Below, in pieces: positions 30,484 through 39,481 of a stretch of 64,000 nucleotides of DNA (position 1 is its first letter; each line of letters opens with the position of its first letter). Below the pieces are notes generated by a model. It saw only the letters and a list, made by a program, of their open reading frames with translations, was not told the origin of the DNA and searched no databases. Location of the stretch: NCBI GenBank assembly GCA_016222945.1, contig JACRPY010000002.1, positions 1-64,000 of the forward strand, read 5' to 3'. A program made the translations under genes and the position numbers. Origin of the DNA: Methanobacterium sp. (GTDB taxonomy: Archaea > Methanobacteriota > Methanobacteria > Methanobacteriales > Methanobacteriaceae).

Positions 30484-31332
30484 CTAAGTTTCTATTTTTT
30501 CTAAAAATATTAATGCATGTTTCAGTTTATCTTCATATTCCCCTGGTTCTGTAGCGTTTAAATCTATTTTTCCATTCTCTTCCCACAGAGATTCTGGTTT
30601 ACACCAGCCCCATTCTAATACCATAAATGGAATTCCAGAGAGCCCTAATGGATCTAAAATCCTAGTATCATAGTCTCCTGTATCCTCATCATAAGAATCT
30701 TCTTCCTCATCGTCAACTGAATCTTCTTCGTCTTCATCCAGTGTAATAACCCATCCCAGTGATTTAGATAAGTTATAAGAAAGTTTGTAGCTTTCATTAT
30801 TTGGTGCGTAGTAAAAATACCATTTTGGCCCGCCCTTATAAGGAGGTTTTCCCTTGTAAGGATATCCTTCCATTGCACTGTGAATATCAAAAACAGCGTC
30901 ATATTTTCCTGTTTTTATCATGGGGACAATAAATGCAGCTGTAGATTTTTCACCGGTTTCTCTACCTTCATCATACAGCTTTCCCTCTTCAAGAGGAACC
31001 TGAACCCAGTAAATATCAATTTCTCCTTTAAAAGTAGGAGAAGAAGTAAATTGATATATTGCATCGTAAAATGCTTTATGGGCCTCCCATTCGTAAGGAT
31101 GAACTCCTAAAATAAATGCAACTTTCTTACCCTGATTTTTACTTATGAATTTGTAAATATCTACATCAGTATTTCCATAAACGTCCACATGATTGGATTT
31201 TTGGAGTGTTAAATGATTTTCTGGAGGATTATTTGGTTCATTAGTGATTTGAGTGTATTGTACAACTGCAATTGATGCAGCTAAAAATAGAAATATCAAT
31301 ATTATTCCAATTAATTTATTCCTAATCATCAA
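30484..31332 (-). CDS. Exported M14-like zinc carboxypeptidase/amidohydrolase with acidic insertion
   Basis: 282 residues. An N-terminal helix (NKLIGIILIFLFLAASIAVVQYT) exports or anchors it. The catalytic domain has GVHPYEWEAH (an HxxE zinc pair), FDIHSAMEG (third zinc His) and a late Glu in FMVLEWGWCKPES, the arrangement of M14 peptidases and the related AstE/AspA group. A strongly acidic segment (DEDEEDSVDDEEEDSYDED) sits before the last motif and may bind calcium. A TATA-like element about 33 nt upstream of the ATG suggests a leaderless transcript. Substrate unknown; a pseudomurein peptide is only a guess. Confidence 0.6.
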   Translation of the reverse strand: MMIRNKLIGIILIFLFLAASIAVVQYTQITNEPNNPPENHLTLQKSNHVDVYGNTDVDIYKFISKNQGKKVAFILGVHPYEWEAHKAFYDAIYQFTSSPTFKGEIDIYWVQVPLEEGKLYDEGRETGEKSTAAFIVPMIKTGKYDAVFDIHSAMEGYPYKGKPPYKGGPKWYFYYAPNNESYKLSYNLSKSLGWVITLDEDEEDSVDDEEEDSYDEDTGDYDTRILDPLGLSGIPFMVLEWGWCKPESLWEENGKIDLNATEPGEYEDKLKHALIFLEKIET

Positions 31333-31519
31333 TATAAACTATATTATCAAGATCATATTTAAATTATATGAACCACTAATCCCAATTAAATTAGTGGAAA
31401 TACCCATATAATGTTAAATAGTTAACTAATTAATTTAACACTTAATTAATAAAAATACACTAATTAACGAAAAGTTTGTTTAAAATTTAATTATAATTTA
31501 TACTTATGGAGCAGATAGA

Positions 31520-32533
31520 TTGCATTTAAAACCTTTGAACATAATCGGAATTCTCATGATGCTTTTTGCAGCTTTCCTATTGGCTACGCATTATTTAGAT
31601 CAGATCATTTTAAGCATTACTTACCCCTTTTTAGAAGGATCATCTAAAGGTAAATCTGTGCTTCTTTTCGGTTTAATGGGCAGCATGCTCCTTTTTTATC
31701 CATTATTCAAACAAAAAGGAACTATTGCAAATAAGATATCATCAATAAACCCTAAATTCAGCTTTGATGGCCATAAATATCTTAAATTCACTATTATAAT
31801 CATATTATTTACCTATTTGTTTGGAATATTACTTGAATTCTGGGTTCGGTTCAAATTTGGCGTTTCTCCATTTACCATGTTCATATCCTTTAATCCTGAA
31901 GCCAGTACCACCAGTATAACCCATAGCCATATATTTAAATCAATTTTAGGATATTTAATTCAAGTTTTAGGAATACATGTTCCTTCAGGAGTGAATACTG
32001 GACTTTCCATAGCCCAATATATTCCCATAATTGCGTTTGCCATTTTTATTATGTTCCCCTTGGTTTATTTAACTGGATTAATTGCTTTAAGCCAAAAAAG
32101 AGATTTTCATAAAGTGATAATTGCATTCTCATTAACTGTTTCTTTAATTGGAATGCTTGATGGTGGACTGTTCTCAACACCAGCATTACTTGGTTTGTTT
32201 GGTCTTTTACTGGTGTATTTCGTTAAAAACCCGTTATCAGTGAAAGGTGTCATAGCACCGTGGATTATAATAATTTTATTTATTATACTAAGGTTTTCTA
32301 TTGGAATAGTTGGAACTAACACGGATTTCCATGAAATAACAGTTATAAATCCTTCAGATAACATAGATATTAATGGTTACACTGTTTTAAGTCTTGAAAA
32401 GATTGATAACAAAATGATAATCAAAGTACCTGGAAATATACATGATAAATTGCTATTATCCAGTTTAACTGATGATTTAAAGGGCAAATGTGATGGATTT
32501 TTCCTTTCATGGAATGCGTATGTATGGATCTAA
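31520..32533 (+). CDS. Multi-pass membrane protein, unknown
   Basis: 337 residues with about seven hydrophobic helices (NIIGILMMLFAAFLLATHYL; YLKFTIIIILFTYLFGILLEF; YIPIIAFAIFIMFPLVYLTGLIAL; ending VKGVIAPWIIIILFIILRFSIGIVG) followed by a ~75-residue soluble C-terminal domain that includes KMIIKVPGNIHDKLL. I do not recognise the family. TTG start at 31520, 8 nt from GGAG. Transcribed alone, divergent from the M14-like gene across 187 nt of AT-rich DNA. Confidence 0.65.
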   Translation: MHLKPLNIIGILMMLFAAFLLATHYLDQIILSITYPFLEGSSKGKSVLLFGLMGSMLLFYPLFKQKGTIANKISSINPKFSFDGHKYLKFTIIIILFTYLFGILLEFWVRFKFGVSPFTMFISFNPEASTTSITHSHIFKSILGYLIQVLGIHVPSGVNTGLSIAQYIPIIAFAIFIMFPLVYLTGLIALSQKRDFHKVIIAFSLTVSLIGMLDGGLFSTPALLGLFGLLLVYFVKNPLSVKGVIAPWIIIILFIILRFSIGIVGTNTDFHEITVINPSDNIDINGYTVLSLEKIDNKMIIKVPGNIHDKLLLSSLTDDLKGKCDGFFLSWNAYVWI

Positions 32534-32581
32534 ATTCCTTGAAATCTGCCCTTTTTTGAAAATTAAACTAAATACATATTT

Positions 32582-32929
32582 TTACTGTTTAATGTACCTT
32601 TCACTGATATTTTTCCCTATTTTAACCATACGCTGATTAAACTCTATGAACTTATTGTAAATTTCATCTTGACGCTCCAAAACCAGTTTAATAAGTTGGA
32701 AATCTGTGGAAATCCTCATATCCTTAAAAAATATTGATCCAGTATCCATTATAATTAAGATATCTCCATTAGCTACTTGCAATTTATAAGAATGGTTTGC
32801 AATAATCTCTATTGCATCTCCCTCTTCTGTAAACTTATTTATTGTTTGTGAAATCTTCTTTAGTTCAGCATATATTTGATTTTCTATCTCTAAACGTTCT
32901 TCACGTAACTTCTTTAAATCCACAGACAT
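32582..32929 (-). CDS. Small helical protein, unknown
   Basis: 115 residues, no membrane segment. The N-terminus is coiled-coil-like (DLKKLREERLEIENQIYAELKKISQTIN), the centre short beta strands (DILIIMDTGSIFFKDMRIS), and the end helical again (ERQDEIYNKFIEFNQRM). Start at ATG 32929 after GGTGATTTG. Function unknown. Confidence 0.65.
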   Translation of the reverse strand: MSVDLKKLREERLEIENQIYAELKKISQTINKFTEEGDAIEIIANHSYKLQVANGDILIIMDTGSIFFKDMRISTDFQLIKLVLERQDEIYNKFIEFNQRMVKIGKNISERYIKQ

Positions 32930-33043
32930 CAAATCACCGATTATGAGTATGTACTTTTAGTATTTATTTTTTTTAGCTTCTTATAAAAAGAATATTTTGT
33001 TTAAAAACTTATATGGTATTTAAAAAATGTTTATACCCTCTAT

Positions 33044-34183
33044 TTAAAGTCTAATTGCTCTTTCATGGCGGAAATAATTTACAGTAAGCCCAAATATTAA
33101 AATTGATATTAGAACTGTTGGAATTAAAAATAGCAATGTTTCTAATGATATATTTGGTGTTGAGGACAATTTAACCATTAAAACCGTTGGAATGACATCT
33201 AAAATACCTCCAAAATACTGGATCTTTATAAAAAGAGGGATAAAAAGAAGGAATGTTGCAAACATTAATGCCAGAGTTATGGCTGAATTTGCCTCTTTAG
33301 TGCTGTCAACAATCATGGATATCAAAATTCCAATACCAATAAACCCTAAACCAACAAAAAAGAGGATAAAAATTAGAATAAATGAATTGAAGATTGGAAC
33401 TCCCAGTATATCCAGTAAAATAATCCATGCAATGCTTTGAATCATAGAAAACGAAAGTATTGGCAAAATTTTCCCGATTATAACCATAGAACTTGGAAGA
33501 GGAGTCATAAGAATCATTTCAAACGTTTTTCGCTCTTTTTCACCAACTATGCTGTCAGTTACAATGTTACTGGCAAGGAAGAATGGAAGAAGAAGTACAA
33601 AGGGTACAATAAATCCATACATTATCTCCACAAAATAGGAGTTATTTACAGTTAATCTAGGTTGATTATTTTCATTGACCTTAATTTCATTTAAAATCAC
33701 TGGATTTTGAATTTTTTGGATTTGATCAGGATTTAACCCTGCTGATTGAAGTTTTTTTTCCAGCCTAAACTTATTTACAGCAGCATTTATTTTTTGTGAG
33801 ACTATAGGATAAAATGCATTGGAAGTATCTGATTGGAATACAATATCTTCATTGGGAGGGGGTGAAACCTGAATTACAGCAACTAATTCCGATCCAAGCA
33901 ATGCATTTGCATCTTTAATATCATTAAAATAGATCAAGTTTAAATTTTGAGCTTTTAAATCAGTTACAATATTTGAATTAGTTAAATCTTCTGAAATCCC
34001 TACTTTAAGGGATGATGTAGCTCCATACTTATCAAGAAGTGTTGGATCAGTGATAACAGAGCTTGCTATCCCCAAACCAAATGCCCCAATGATTATGAAT
34101 ATCTGTACAAATACCACCATAATGTAAATTTTGTTGGTTAATATATCTTGGGCTTCTTTTTTTGCAAGTGCAAGTACTTTCAT
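33044..34183 (-). CDS. ABC-2 type exporter permease
   Basis: 379 residues: one N-terminal helix, a ~150-residue external domain, then five helices with the ABC-2 signature DSIVGEKERKTFEMILMTPLPSSMVIIGKI. This is the NatB/YhaP type of permease, probably exporting sodium, a drug or a peptide. It is the last gene of a three-gene set (ATPase, permease, permease) and shares its domain plan with the neighbouring permease, so the two may form a heterodimer. The substrate is not predictable. Confidence 0.85.
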   Translation of the reverse strand: MKVLALAKKEAQDILTNKIYIMVVFVQIFIIIGAFGLGIASSVITDPTLLDKYGATSSLKVGISEDLTNSNIVTDLKAQNLNLIYFNDIKDANALLGSELVAVIQVSPPPNEDIVFQSDTSNAFYPIVSQKINAAVNKFRLEKKLQSAGLNPDQIQKIQNPVILNEIKVNENNQPRLTVNNSYFVEIMYGFIVPFVLLLPFFLASNIVTDSIVGEKERKTFEMILMTPLPSSMVIIGKILPILSFSMIQSIAWIILLDILGVPIFNSFILIFILFFVGLGFIGIGILISMIVDSTKEANSAITLALMFATFLLFIPLFIKIQYFGGILDVIPTVLMVKLSSTPNISLETLLFLIPTVLISILIFGLTVNYFRHERAIRL

Positions 34184-34309
34184 GTTATCTCCTGTAAACT
34201 ACGTGTGATTAAAAACATGTTTTCTATGCATTCGATCTATTTCCTAAATGGTTAATCCATTAATTATTATGCTAAAATTTTTCCTTAAATTTATAATAAT
34301 TTATAATTT

Positions 34310-35485
34310 CTAAATTTTTATACCTATCAACTTAAGAGTAAATTTTATAATACCTGGTCTTGGTCCAAATGTAATATCGTCCCTTTTAAAGAGTTTTATT
34401 GAAATCCAGTATGAAATCAAGCTTATAACAACTATAGAAACTATTGATACCATATAATCAGTAATAGGAATGTTTTCACCTGAAAATATGCGCATTACAA
34501 GAGTCATTGGAGATATATTGGAACCAGCAGTATTCTTTGAGAGGAATGCTAGGGCAGGGACTATAAGAAATCCCACAATTATAATATAAATGAAGCTCAG
34601 TCCAATTCCTGCTTCCTTGTAATTCTTTGAATATGAAGCCACAATGCTTGTTACACCAATTATAGGGATAGCAGTTAAAACTATTATCACATAAACTGAA
34701 ATAGGGTTTTTAATGTCAAATCCTGCTCCTAAAAGTATAATCATCCATAAAGCTACTTGTAGCGCTATGGTTAAGACTACAGCAAAATTTTTTCCAATAA
34801 TAATTTCAGCATGGCTTAAAGGCATTGCTACTAATATTTCTCCTGTTTTTCGCTCTTTTTCACCAACAATACTGTCAATAACCATATTTCCAAAAAGGAA
34901 AAGTGGAAGGAATAGCAATATTACCACCATCATTCTTTTGATGAGTTTTAGAGGTAAAGATTCTCCTGTTTTTTCTTCTTTAACTGTAGATTCAACTGTA
35001 TTTTTAGGAACTACAGAATCAATCCATTGATTCGAAATTGCTGATGAAATTGCTTTAACTGTGGAATTAACCTCTTCTGAGACCACGCTACGTTTTGGAT
35101 CCGCATAGTCTAAAAAAAGATTGATATTAATGGCCTGATATTTATCAATTCCCGTGGGACTTTCAGGCACAATAAGAGCTGCTGTGACTTTACCATTAAT
35201 TAAATTACTCATTGATTCATTATAACTCAATAATCTTACATCTAAAACTTCATGATTCAATTGTTTGGCAAATACTCCGCTGTTATCTGACACATCAATT
35301 GTAGCAAATCCTGTAAGAGAAGGAGATAATGTAACGCCTTTTTCAGACTCTATATTGGCCATAAAGAGGTTAAAGAACATTATCATTAAAACTAAGACTG
35401 AAATCTGCAGGAAAAATATCATTAAAAATTTCCTGCTTTTCAGAGTATTTTTAAACTCCCATTTGGTTATGGTCCAAAATCTCAT
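34310..35485 (-). CDS. ABC-2 type exporter permease
   Basis: 391 residues with the same plan as the downstream permease: N-terminal helix, external domain, then DSIVGEKERKTGEILVAMPLSHAEIIIGKN and five helices. Lies 31 nt after the ATPase gene and 126 nt before the second permease. With them it would form a heterodimeric exporter; NatAB-like sodium or antimicrobial export is the closest known use. Confidence 0.85.
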   Translation of the reverse strand: MRFWTITKWEFKNTLKSRKFLMIFFLQISVLVLMIMFFNLFMANIESEKGVTLSPSLTGFATIDVSDNSGVFAKQLNHEVLDVRLLSYNESMSNLINGKVTAALIVPESPTGIDKYQAININLFLDYADPKRSVVSEEVNSTVKAISSAISNQWIDSVVPKNTVESTVKEEKTGESLPLKLIKRMMVVILLFLPLFLFGNMVIDSIVGEKERKTGEILVAMPLSHAEIIIGKNFAVVLTIALQVALWMIILLGAGFDIKNPISVYVIIVLTAIPIIGVTSIVASYSKNYKEAGIGLSFIYIIIVGFLIVPALAFLSKNTAGSNISPMTLVMRIFSGENIPITDYMVSIVSIVVISLISYWISIKLFKRDDITFGPRPGIIKFTLKLIGIKI

Positions 35486-35516
35486 ATTAACACCAGTAAA
35501 TAACTGTTATAACATT

Positions 35517-36446
35517 TTATTTTACGGTATGAATAAATACATCCTCTAATGATGGTTCTTTAGTGTTTACATACTTCACATTATGGCCAATAATGCCAAT
35601 TATGTCAGATATTTCTTCTTTAGAATTTAAAGATATAGAAAGGTTTTCACCCTTTAAATCAACATTTCCTACAGAATCAAAGGCATTGATTTTATCAATA
35701 TTAATATCTGAATTCTTAATTTTTATTTGGAGAATGGTTTTCCCATGAATTTTTGCTTTTAAGTATTCAGGAGTTCCTATATCCATTATTTTACCTGTAC
35801 TTAAAATGGCTACCCGATCACAAAGCATATCTGCTTCATCCATATAATGTGTGCATAAAATTATGGTTTTTTCGCCTTTAAGGCCTTCAATAAACTTTCT
35901 AATTGAAATAGAGGTAGCTGGATCAAGTCCCATTGTAGGTTCATCGAAAATTATGATTTCTGGATCATGAACCAAAGCTCTTGCTATCCCTATCCTCTGG
36001 CGTAAACCCTTGGAAAATGTGTTTATTCTGTGTTCTGCACGGTCTGTCATCCCTACAAGCTCAAGAAGTTCATCAACTCTGTCATTAAGCCTTTCTTTTG
36101 GAACTCCATATAATTCTCCAAAATATCTGAGGAGATCACGTGCCTTAAATCGTTCATACAGGTTTGGTTCCTCTGGGAGGTAACCAATCATTGATTTAAC
36201 CTCAATGGGATCCTTTAAGATATTATAATCTCCAACAAAAACATTTCCTTCATCAGGCTTTAAAATACCACATATTATTCGTATTGCAGTGGTTTTACCG
36301 GCCCCATTTGGACCTATAAGTCCCATAAGCTCTCCTTTTTTAATATCCAGGTTAAGATTGTCTAAAGCCTGTATTTTACCGAAATATTTAGTAAGAGAGC
36401 TTATATGTATCATATTTTCAGAAATTTTTGAGTCATGCATGCTCAT
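35517..36446 (-). CDS. ABC exporter ATP-binding protein
   Basis: 309 residues. Walker A GPNGAGKTTAIR, the signature FSKGLRQRIGIARALVHDPE, Walker B IIIFDEPTMGLDPATS and the switch histidine in ILCTHYMDEAD are all intact. The C-terminal ~75 residues form the extra domain usual in CcmA/NatA-type ATPases. First gene of the exporter unit; GGAG lies 9 nt before the ATG. Confidence 0.92.
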   Translation of the reverse strand: MSMHDSKISENMIHISSLTKYFGKIQALDNLNLDIKKGELMGLIGPNGAGKTTAIRIICGILKPDEGNVFVGDYNILKDPIEVKSMIGYLPEEPNLYERFKARDLLRYFGELYGVPKERLNDRVDELLELVGMTDRAEHRINTFSKGLRQRIGIARALVHDPEIIIFDEPTMGLDPATSISIRKFIEGLKGEKTIILCTHYMDEADMLCDRVAILSTGKIMDIGTPEYLKAKIHGKTILQIKIKNSDINIDKINAFDSVGNVDLKGENLSISLNSKEEISDIIGIIGHNVKYVNTKEPSLEDVFIHTVK

Positions 36447-36628
36447 CTTTCAAGTCTCCATAGTTATATACTCTTTTTAAATGTAAATATTTTCACATGA
36501 ACTTGAAAACTACTAATTAACCATTTTTGATTTACCCATAACCACAAATAATAAAATACATCCCCAAAAATTTAATCATTTTAGAACATATCAATAAACA
36601 ATTTTAATTAATCTTTGATGTGATAGAA

Positions 36629-37123
36629 ATGGCAGGGACAAATGAATATAAAAAAGCTGTTTTTGGCGCCGGATGCTTTTGGGGAGTGGAAGAAACATTT
36701 AGAACTACAAAAGGAGTAATATCTACTGCAGTAGGATACATGGGAGGGCATAAAGAAAATCCAACTTATGAAGACGTTTGTTCTGGAAAAACAGGTCATG
36801 CTGAAACTGTTAAGATTATTTACGACCCTTCAGTAATTAACTACAAAGAACTATTAGATATTTTTTGGAAAATCCATAATCCAACCACCCTTAACCGGCA
36901 AGGGCCAGATATAGGTGAGCAGTACCGATCTATTGTTTTTTATTATGATAAAGAGCAAGAAAATATAGCAAGAGAATCAAAGGATAGATTACAGCAATCA
37001 TCATTGTATAGCCAAGATATTGTAACTGAAATAGTTCCTGCATCTGATTTTAAGTTTTACATGGCTGAGGATTACCATCAACAATATCTTAAAAAAAGTG
37101 GTCATAAAAGCTGTAAATTCTAA
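36629..37123 (+). CDS. msrA: Peptide methionine sulfoxide reductase MsrA
   Basis: 164 residues; repairs methionine-S-sulfoxide in proteins. The catalytic cysteine is in FGAGCFWGVEE near the N-terminus; other motifs are VGYMGG, GHAETVKIIYDP, WKIHNPTTLNRQGPDIGEQYRS and the resolving cysteine near the C-terminus (GHKSCKF). Start at ATG 36629 with TGTGAT upstream; the GTG at 36620 lies in that site. Single gene, flanked downstream by a 0.5-kb gap. Confidence 0.95.
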   Translation: MAGTNEYKKAVFGAGCFWGVEETFRTTKGVISTAVGYMGGHKENPTYEDVCSGKTGHAETVKIIYDPSVINYKELLDIFWKIHNPTTLNRQGPDIGEQYRSIVFYYDKEQENIARESKDRLQQSSLYSQDIVTEIVPASDFKFYMAEDYHQQYLKKSGHKSCKF

Positions 37124-37640
37124 ATAAACACTTAAAAAGTAGGTTTTTTCTATAATATATGCTTTTAACGTTGCATACATCTGATTTAAGATCTTTTTTG
37201 AAAAATATATCTATAGATCTTGTGAATTAGCAAATTAATAATAAGAATTTACAATTAGTGACATACATTGCAAGTGTATAAATCACTTAAATTCAATGAA
37301 GTTAATTACATAATTACTCCTATAAATCCTTAATTTTAAATTAAAACTATTATAAACAGGAACTTATTAGTTTATGTTCCAATCAGCATTAAATAAAATT
37401 TTTAAAAGTTATATACATTATTAAAATAAATATAAGGAGAAATATCTAAACCATATGGATATGTAGAACCAAATTTTTTATAATTTTAATCCAATCAGAT
37501 TATATTTATTATTTGAGATCACCATTCCCTGTTCTATCACTCTTTGCTGAATTTCAAGCGTCAATCATCCCTTTATCCAAATTTACAGCCATATAGTCAC
37601 TAAAATATCTCTTTTATTACAGTTTTTATGATTGTGATCA
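37124..37640. other. Gap with a short gene relic on the minus strand
   Basis: 517 nt without an intact gene. On the minus strand at 37478-37564 a 28-codon frame (LEIQQRVIEQGMVISNNKYN in its middle) looks protein-like, preceded in another frame by MAVNLDKGMIDA then a stop; together these look like the frameshifted end of a lost gene. A lone AAGGAGAA site at about 37434 on the plus strand is followed by no good frame. Confidence 0.35.
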
Positions 37641-37988
37641 TTATTGTGTAAAATAATTGCTTTTATATCTTTTAGAATGTACTTTATTATCCAACTCTAA
37701 ATATCGATTATATTCTTCCAATATTCTTATTTTATTTTTTAACTCATTAATAGTAGATTTTAAATCATTATTTTTAGTTGCAATGGCATCACAATCATTG
37801 ATATGATCAGATAGATTATTAAAATCCTTTTCTCTCATAATTATAATCATATCTTGATTTTGAAATATGTTTTCTTCATCGATGATTATTTGATATCTTT
37901 CTTTACTGTATCTCCTGATTTTACCGCTTTTGAGCTTTCTTTTATATGATTCCTGCTGATAAATCACTGATCCTTTAACATATTCCAT
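37641..37988 (-). CDS. Small basic protein with coiled coil, unknown
   Basis: 115 residues. The N-terminal half is strand-rich and basic (VKGSVIYQQESYKRKLKSG), the C-terminal half a coiled coil (NDLKSTINELKNKIRILEEY), ending in a basic tail. I do not recognise a family, although short proteins starting YVKG.V.....Y.R.LK.G are familiar as uncharacterised genes in methanogen genomes. Sits next to gene relics, so it may belong to a degraded accessory patch. Confidence 0.55.
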   Translation of the reverse strand: MEYVKGSVIYQQESYKRKLKSGKIRRYSKERYQIIIDEENIFQNQDMIIIMREKDFNNLSDHINDCDAIATKNNDLKSTINELKNKIRILEEYNRYLELDNKVHSKRYKSNYFTQ

Positions 37989-38012
37989 TTCTACACCTAA
38001 ATCTATTTTATT

Positions 38013-38160
38013 TCATAGAAAATTGTGGATAAAAAGATTATATTGATTTTTTTCGTTCTTTGAAGTTTCTTCTAGGACATGTAACAGTTTATGATAGTTA
38101 TCGTCTCCTAATGCAAGCGAGAGTTTGTAAATGGAGTAGTTTTAACCAAATGTAAAATAT
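38013..38160 (-). pseudogene. Gene relic downstream of the cbiO remnant
   Basis: On the minus strand the frame ending at the TGA at 38013-38015 reads NYSIYKLSLALGDDNYHKLL and continues HVLEETSKNEKNQYN, which has the look of a real protein C-terminus. Upstream the frame is broken by a TAA, and no start or ribosome-binding site exists. Family not recognised. Confidence 0.35.
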
Positions 38161-38229
38161 TGTGAAGGCCAGTGTACTCTCATGATAAGTGAAACTCATG
38201 TTTTCTGTTTGAATAATAGTTTGTTTCAT
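38098..38229 (-). pseudogene. cbiO: cbiO (cobalt ABC transporter ATPase) N-terminal remnant
   Basis: 18 nt after cbiQ, where cbiO normally lies, a GGAGA site precedes an ATG that encodes MKQTIIQTENMSFTYHESTLA, which matches the start of ECF-type ATPases (I-E-x-x-N-L-S-F-x-Y-P-x-G-T-x-A-L). Homology ends there: no Walker A follows and the frame stops after 43 codons. The gene has lost everything beyond its first ~20 codons, so this locus cannot energise its own transporter. Confidence 0.65.
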
Positions 38230-38247
38230 GATCATTCTCCCTGTTTC

Positions 38248-39081
38248 TCATTTTACTATTATCATTCCCCAAATGCCCAATTTAGAAAATAAAAACATAG
38301 CTAAAATCTGTAGACATATTATCAACACTAATGTAGTTGAAATAAAAACATACTCATTTGTTCCAATTTTTCTTTTACCATAATTATAGAGCTTAGATTC
38401 ATCTGAATATCCACGGCTAAGCATGCTCATATAAATGGAATCCCCATGTTCATAAGATCGCAGAAACATCATCATTATCGTATAACCCAACTGTTTCAAT
38501 CTCCACATATAAGTGGTTTTTTTATTAAATATATCGAAGTTTCTGGATTTCTGTGCATTAGTTATCTTAGTTAACTCGTCGTAGAACATGTATAGAAATC
38601 TAATCGTAAGACTTAAAATCATAGCAAAATCACGGGGCATACCCAGCTTCAGGAAGGAGTCCACCACTTCCTGCATGGAGCTAATGGAAGAGAGGATTAC
38701 AACTGATGTTAACGTTACTATGATTCGTGAGAATAAGAGTGCTCCAAATAATATCCCCTCAAATGTTATGTTTATTCCAAATGGTAAAGCGTAAATAACG
38801 GTTCCATGGGTTATAAATGGCTGGAAAGCAATAATGAAAATAGTGAAGGGTAAAAGTAACAATATTCTCATAAATACTCGTTTAAATGATATGGTTGACA
38901 AATAAATCAATAATAGGAGATAAGCCTCTAATACTACTAAAACTATTATTTGTGTGCTGAATACAGCGTAAAATATTATTAGCATTAAAAATATTAGTTT
39001 GACCCTTCCATCTAATGAATGAAGGATGCTTTCCTTCAGGATCTCTGTTTCAATAATGTTTAATGTTTCTGTCATTCCCAT
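38248..39081 (-). CDS. cbiQ: Cobalt/nickel ECF transporter T component CbiQ
   Basis: 277 residues, membrane-spanning coupling subunit of an energy-coupling-factor transporter. About six helices, with the two coupling motifs used to contact the ATPase visible as AQKSRNF and SMLSRGYSDE. Third in cbiM-cbiN-cbiQ. The expected ATPase gene cbiO follows only as a remnant, so CbiQ would need an ATPase from elsewhere. A hairpin with T-run lies between cbiN and cbiQ (39138-39165). Confidence 0.88.
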   Translation of the reverse strand: MGMTETLNIIETEILKESILHSLDGRVKLIFLMLIIFYAVFSTQIIVLVVLEAYLLLLIYLSTISFKRVFMRILLLLPFTIFIIAFQPFITHGTVIYALPFGINITFEGILFGALLFSRIIVTLTSVVILSSISSMQEVVDSFLKLGMPRDFAMILSLTIRFLYMFYDELTKITNAQKSRNFDIFNKKTTYMWRLKQLGYTIMMMFLRSYEHGDSIYMSMLSRGYSDESKLYNYGKRKIGTNEYVFISTTLVLIICLQILAMFLFSKLGIWGMIIVK

Positions 39082-39137
39082 ATTTTTTCTCCAATATAAA
39101 TTCCAATTAAAATAAAAATTTTAAAAAAAAATAAAAA

Positions 39138-39165
39138 TAGGAGGTTTATTTACCTCTTTTTTTAT
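39138..39165 (-). terminator. Hairpin between cbiN and cbiQ
   Basis: GAGGT/ACCTC pairs across an AT loop, with a run of T on both strands; on the minus strand it would reduce read-through from cbiN into cbiQ. Confidence 0.45.
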
Positions 39166-39169
39166 TCTA

Positions 39170-39481
39170 TTAATTACTTGAACCATTTCCTGATTTAAAC
39201 CATCCAGCTACAGTAGCTAAGCCAACCATGGCCAAAAATGCTATCAGTGTGCCCAATACGATAGACACCACCCCTCCTATTGGAGATTCTCCTAATGCAG
39301 GTATTAAATAGTCTGGTAAAGGCGCTTCAAACATTGGTTCTGGTTCAGGGTTAGGTGCTAATTTTTCTGCAGCACTTTCCAACCCGTCAGGATTTGATGA
39401 AGCTAAAAACGGTGCAAGAATAGCTATTAATAAAGCAATTGCTAATCCGCCCAATACAAACTTTTTGTTTTTAGGACTCAT
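39170..39481 (-). CDS. cbiN: PDGLE-domain cobalt/nickel transport protein CbiN-like
   Basis: 103 residues: N-terminal helix, the NPDGLESAAEKL motif that gives the PDGLE domain its name, an acidic-proline loop, and a C-terminal helix. Works as the small extracytoplasmic partner of CbiM in metal loading. Its ATG overlaps the cbiM stop by 4 nt, so the two are translationally coupled. The PDGLE form is common to nickel as well as cobalt systems, so the metal is not settled. Confidence 0.88.
   Translation of the reverse strand: MSPKNKKFVLGGLAIALLIAILAPFLASSNPDGLESAAEKLAPNPEPEPMFEAPLPDYLIPALGESPIGGVVSIVLGTLIAFLAMVGLATVAGWFKSGNGSSN

Noticed and set aside
33044..36446. ABC exporter plus neighbours as a bacteriocin island
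   Set aside because: No precursor peptide, modification enzyme or immunity gene is visible nearby.
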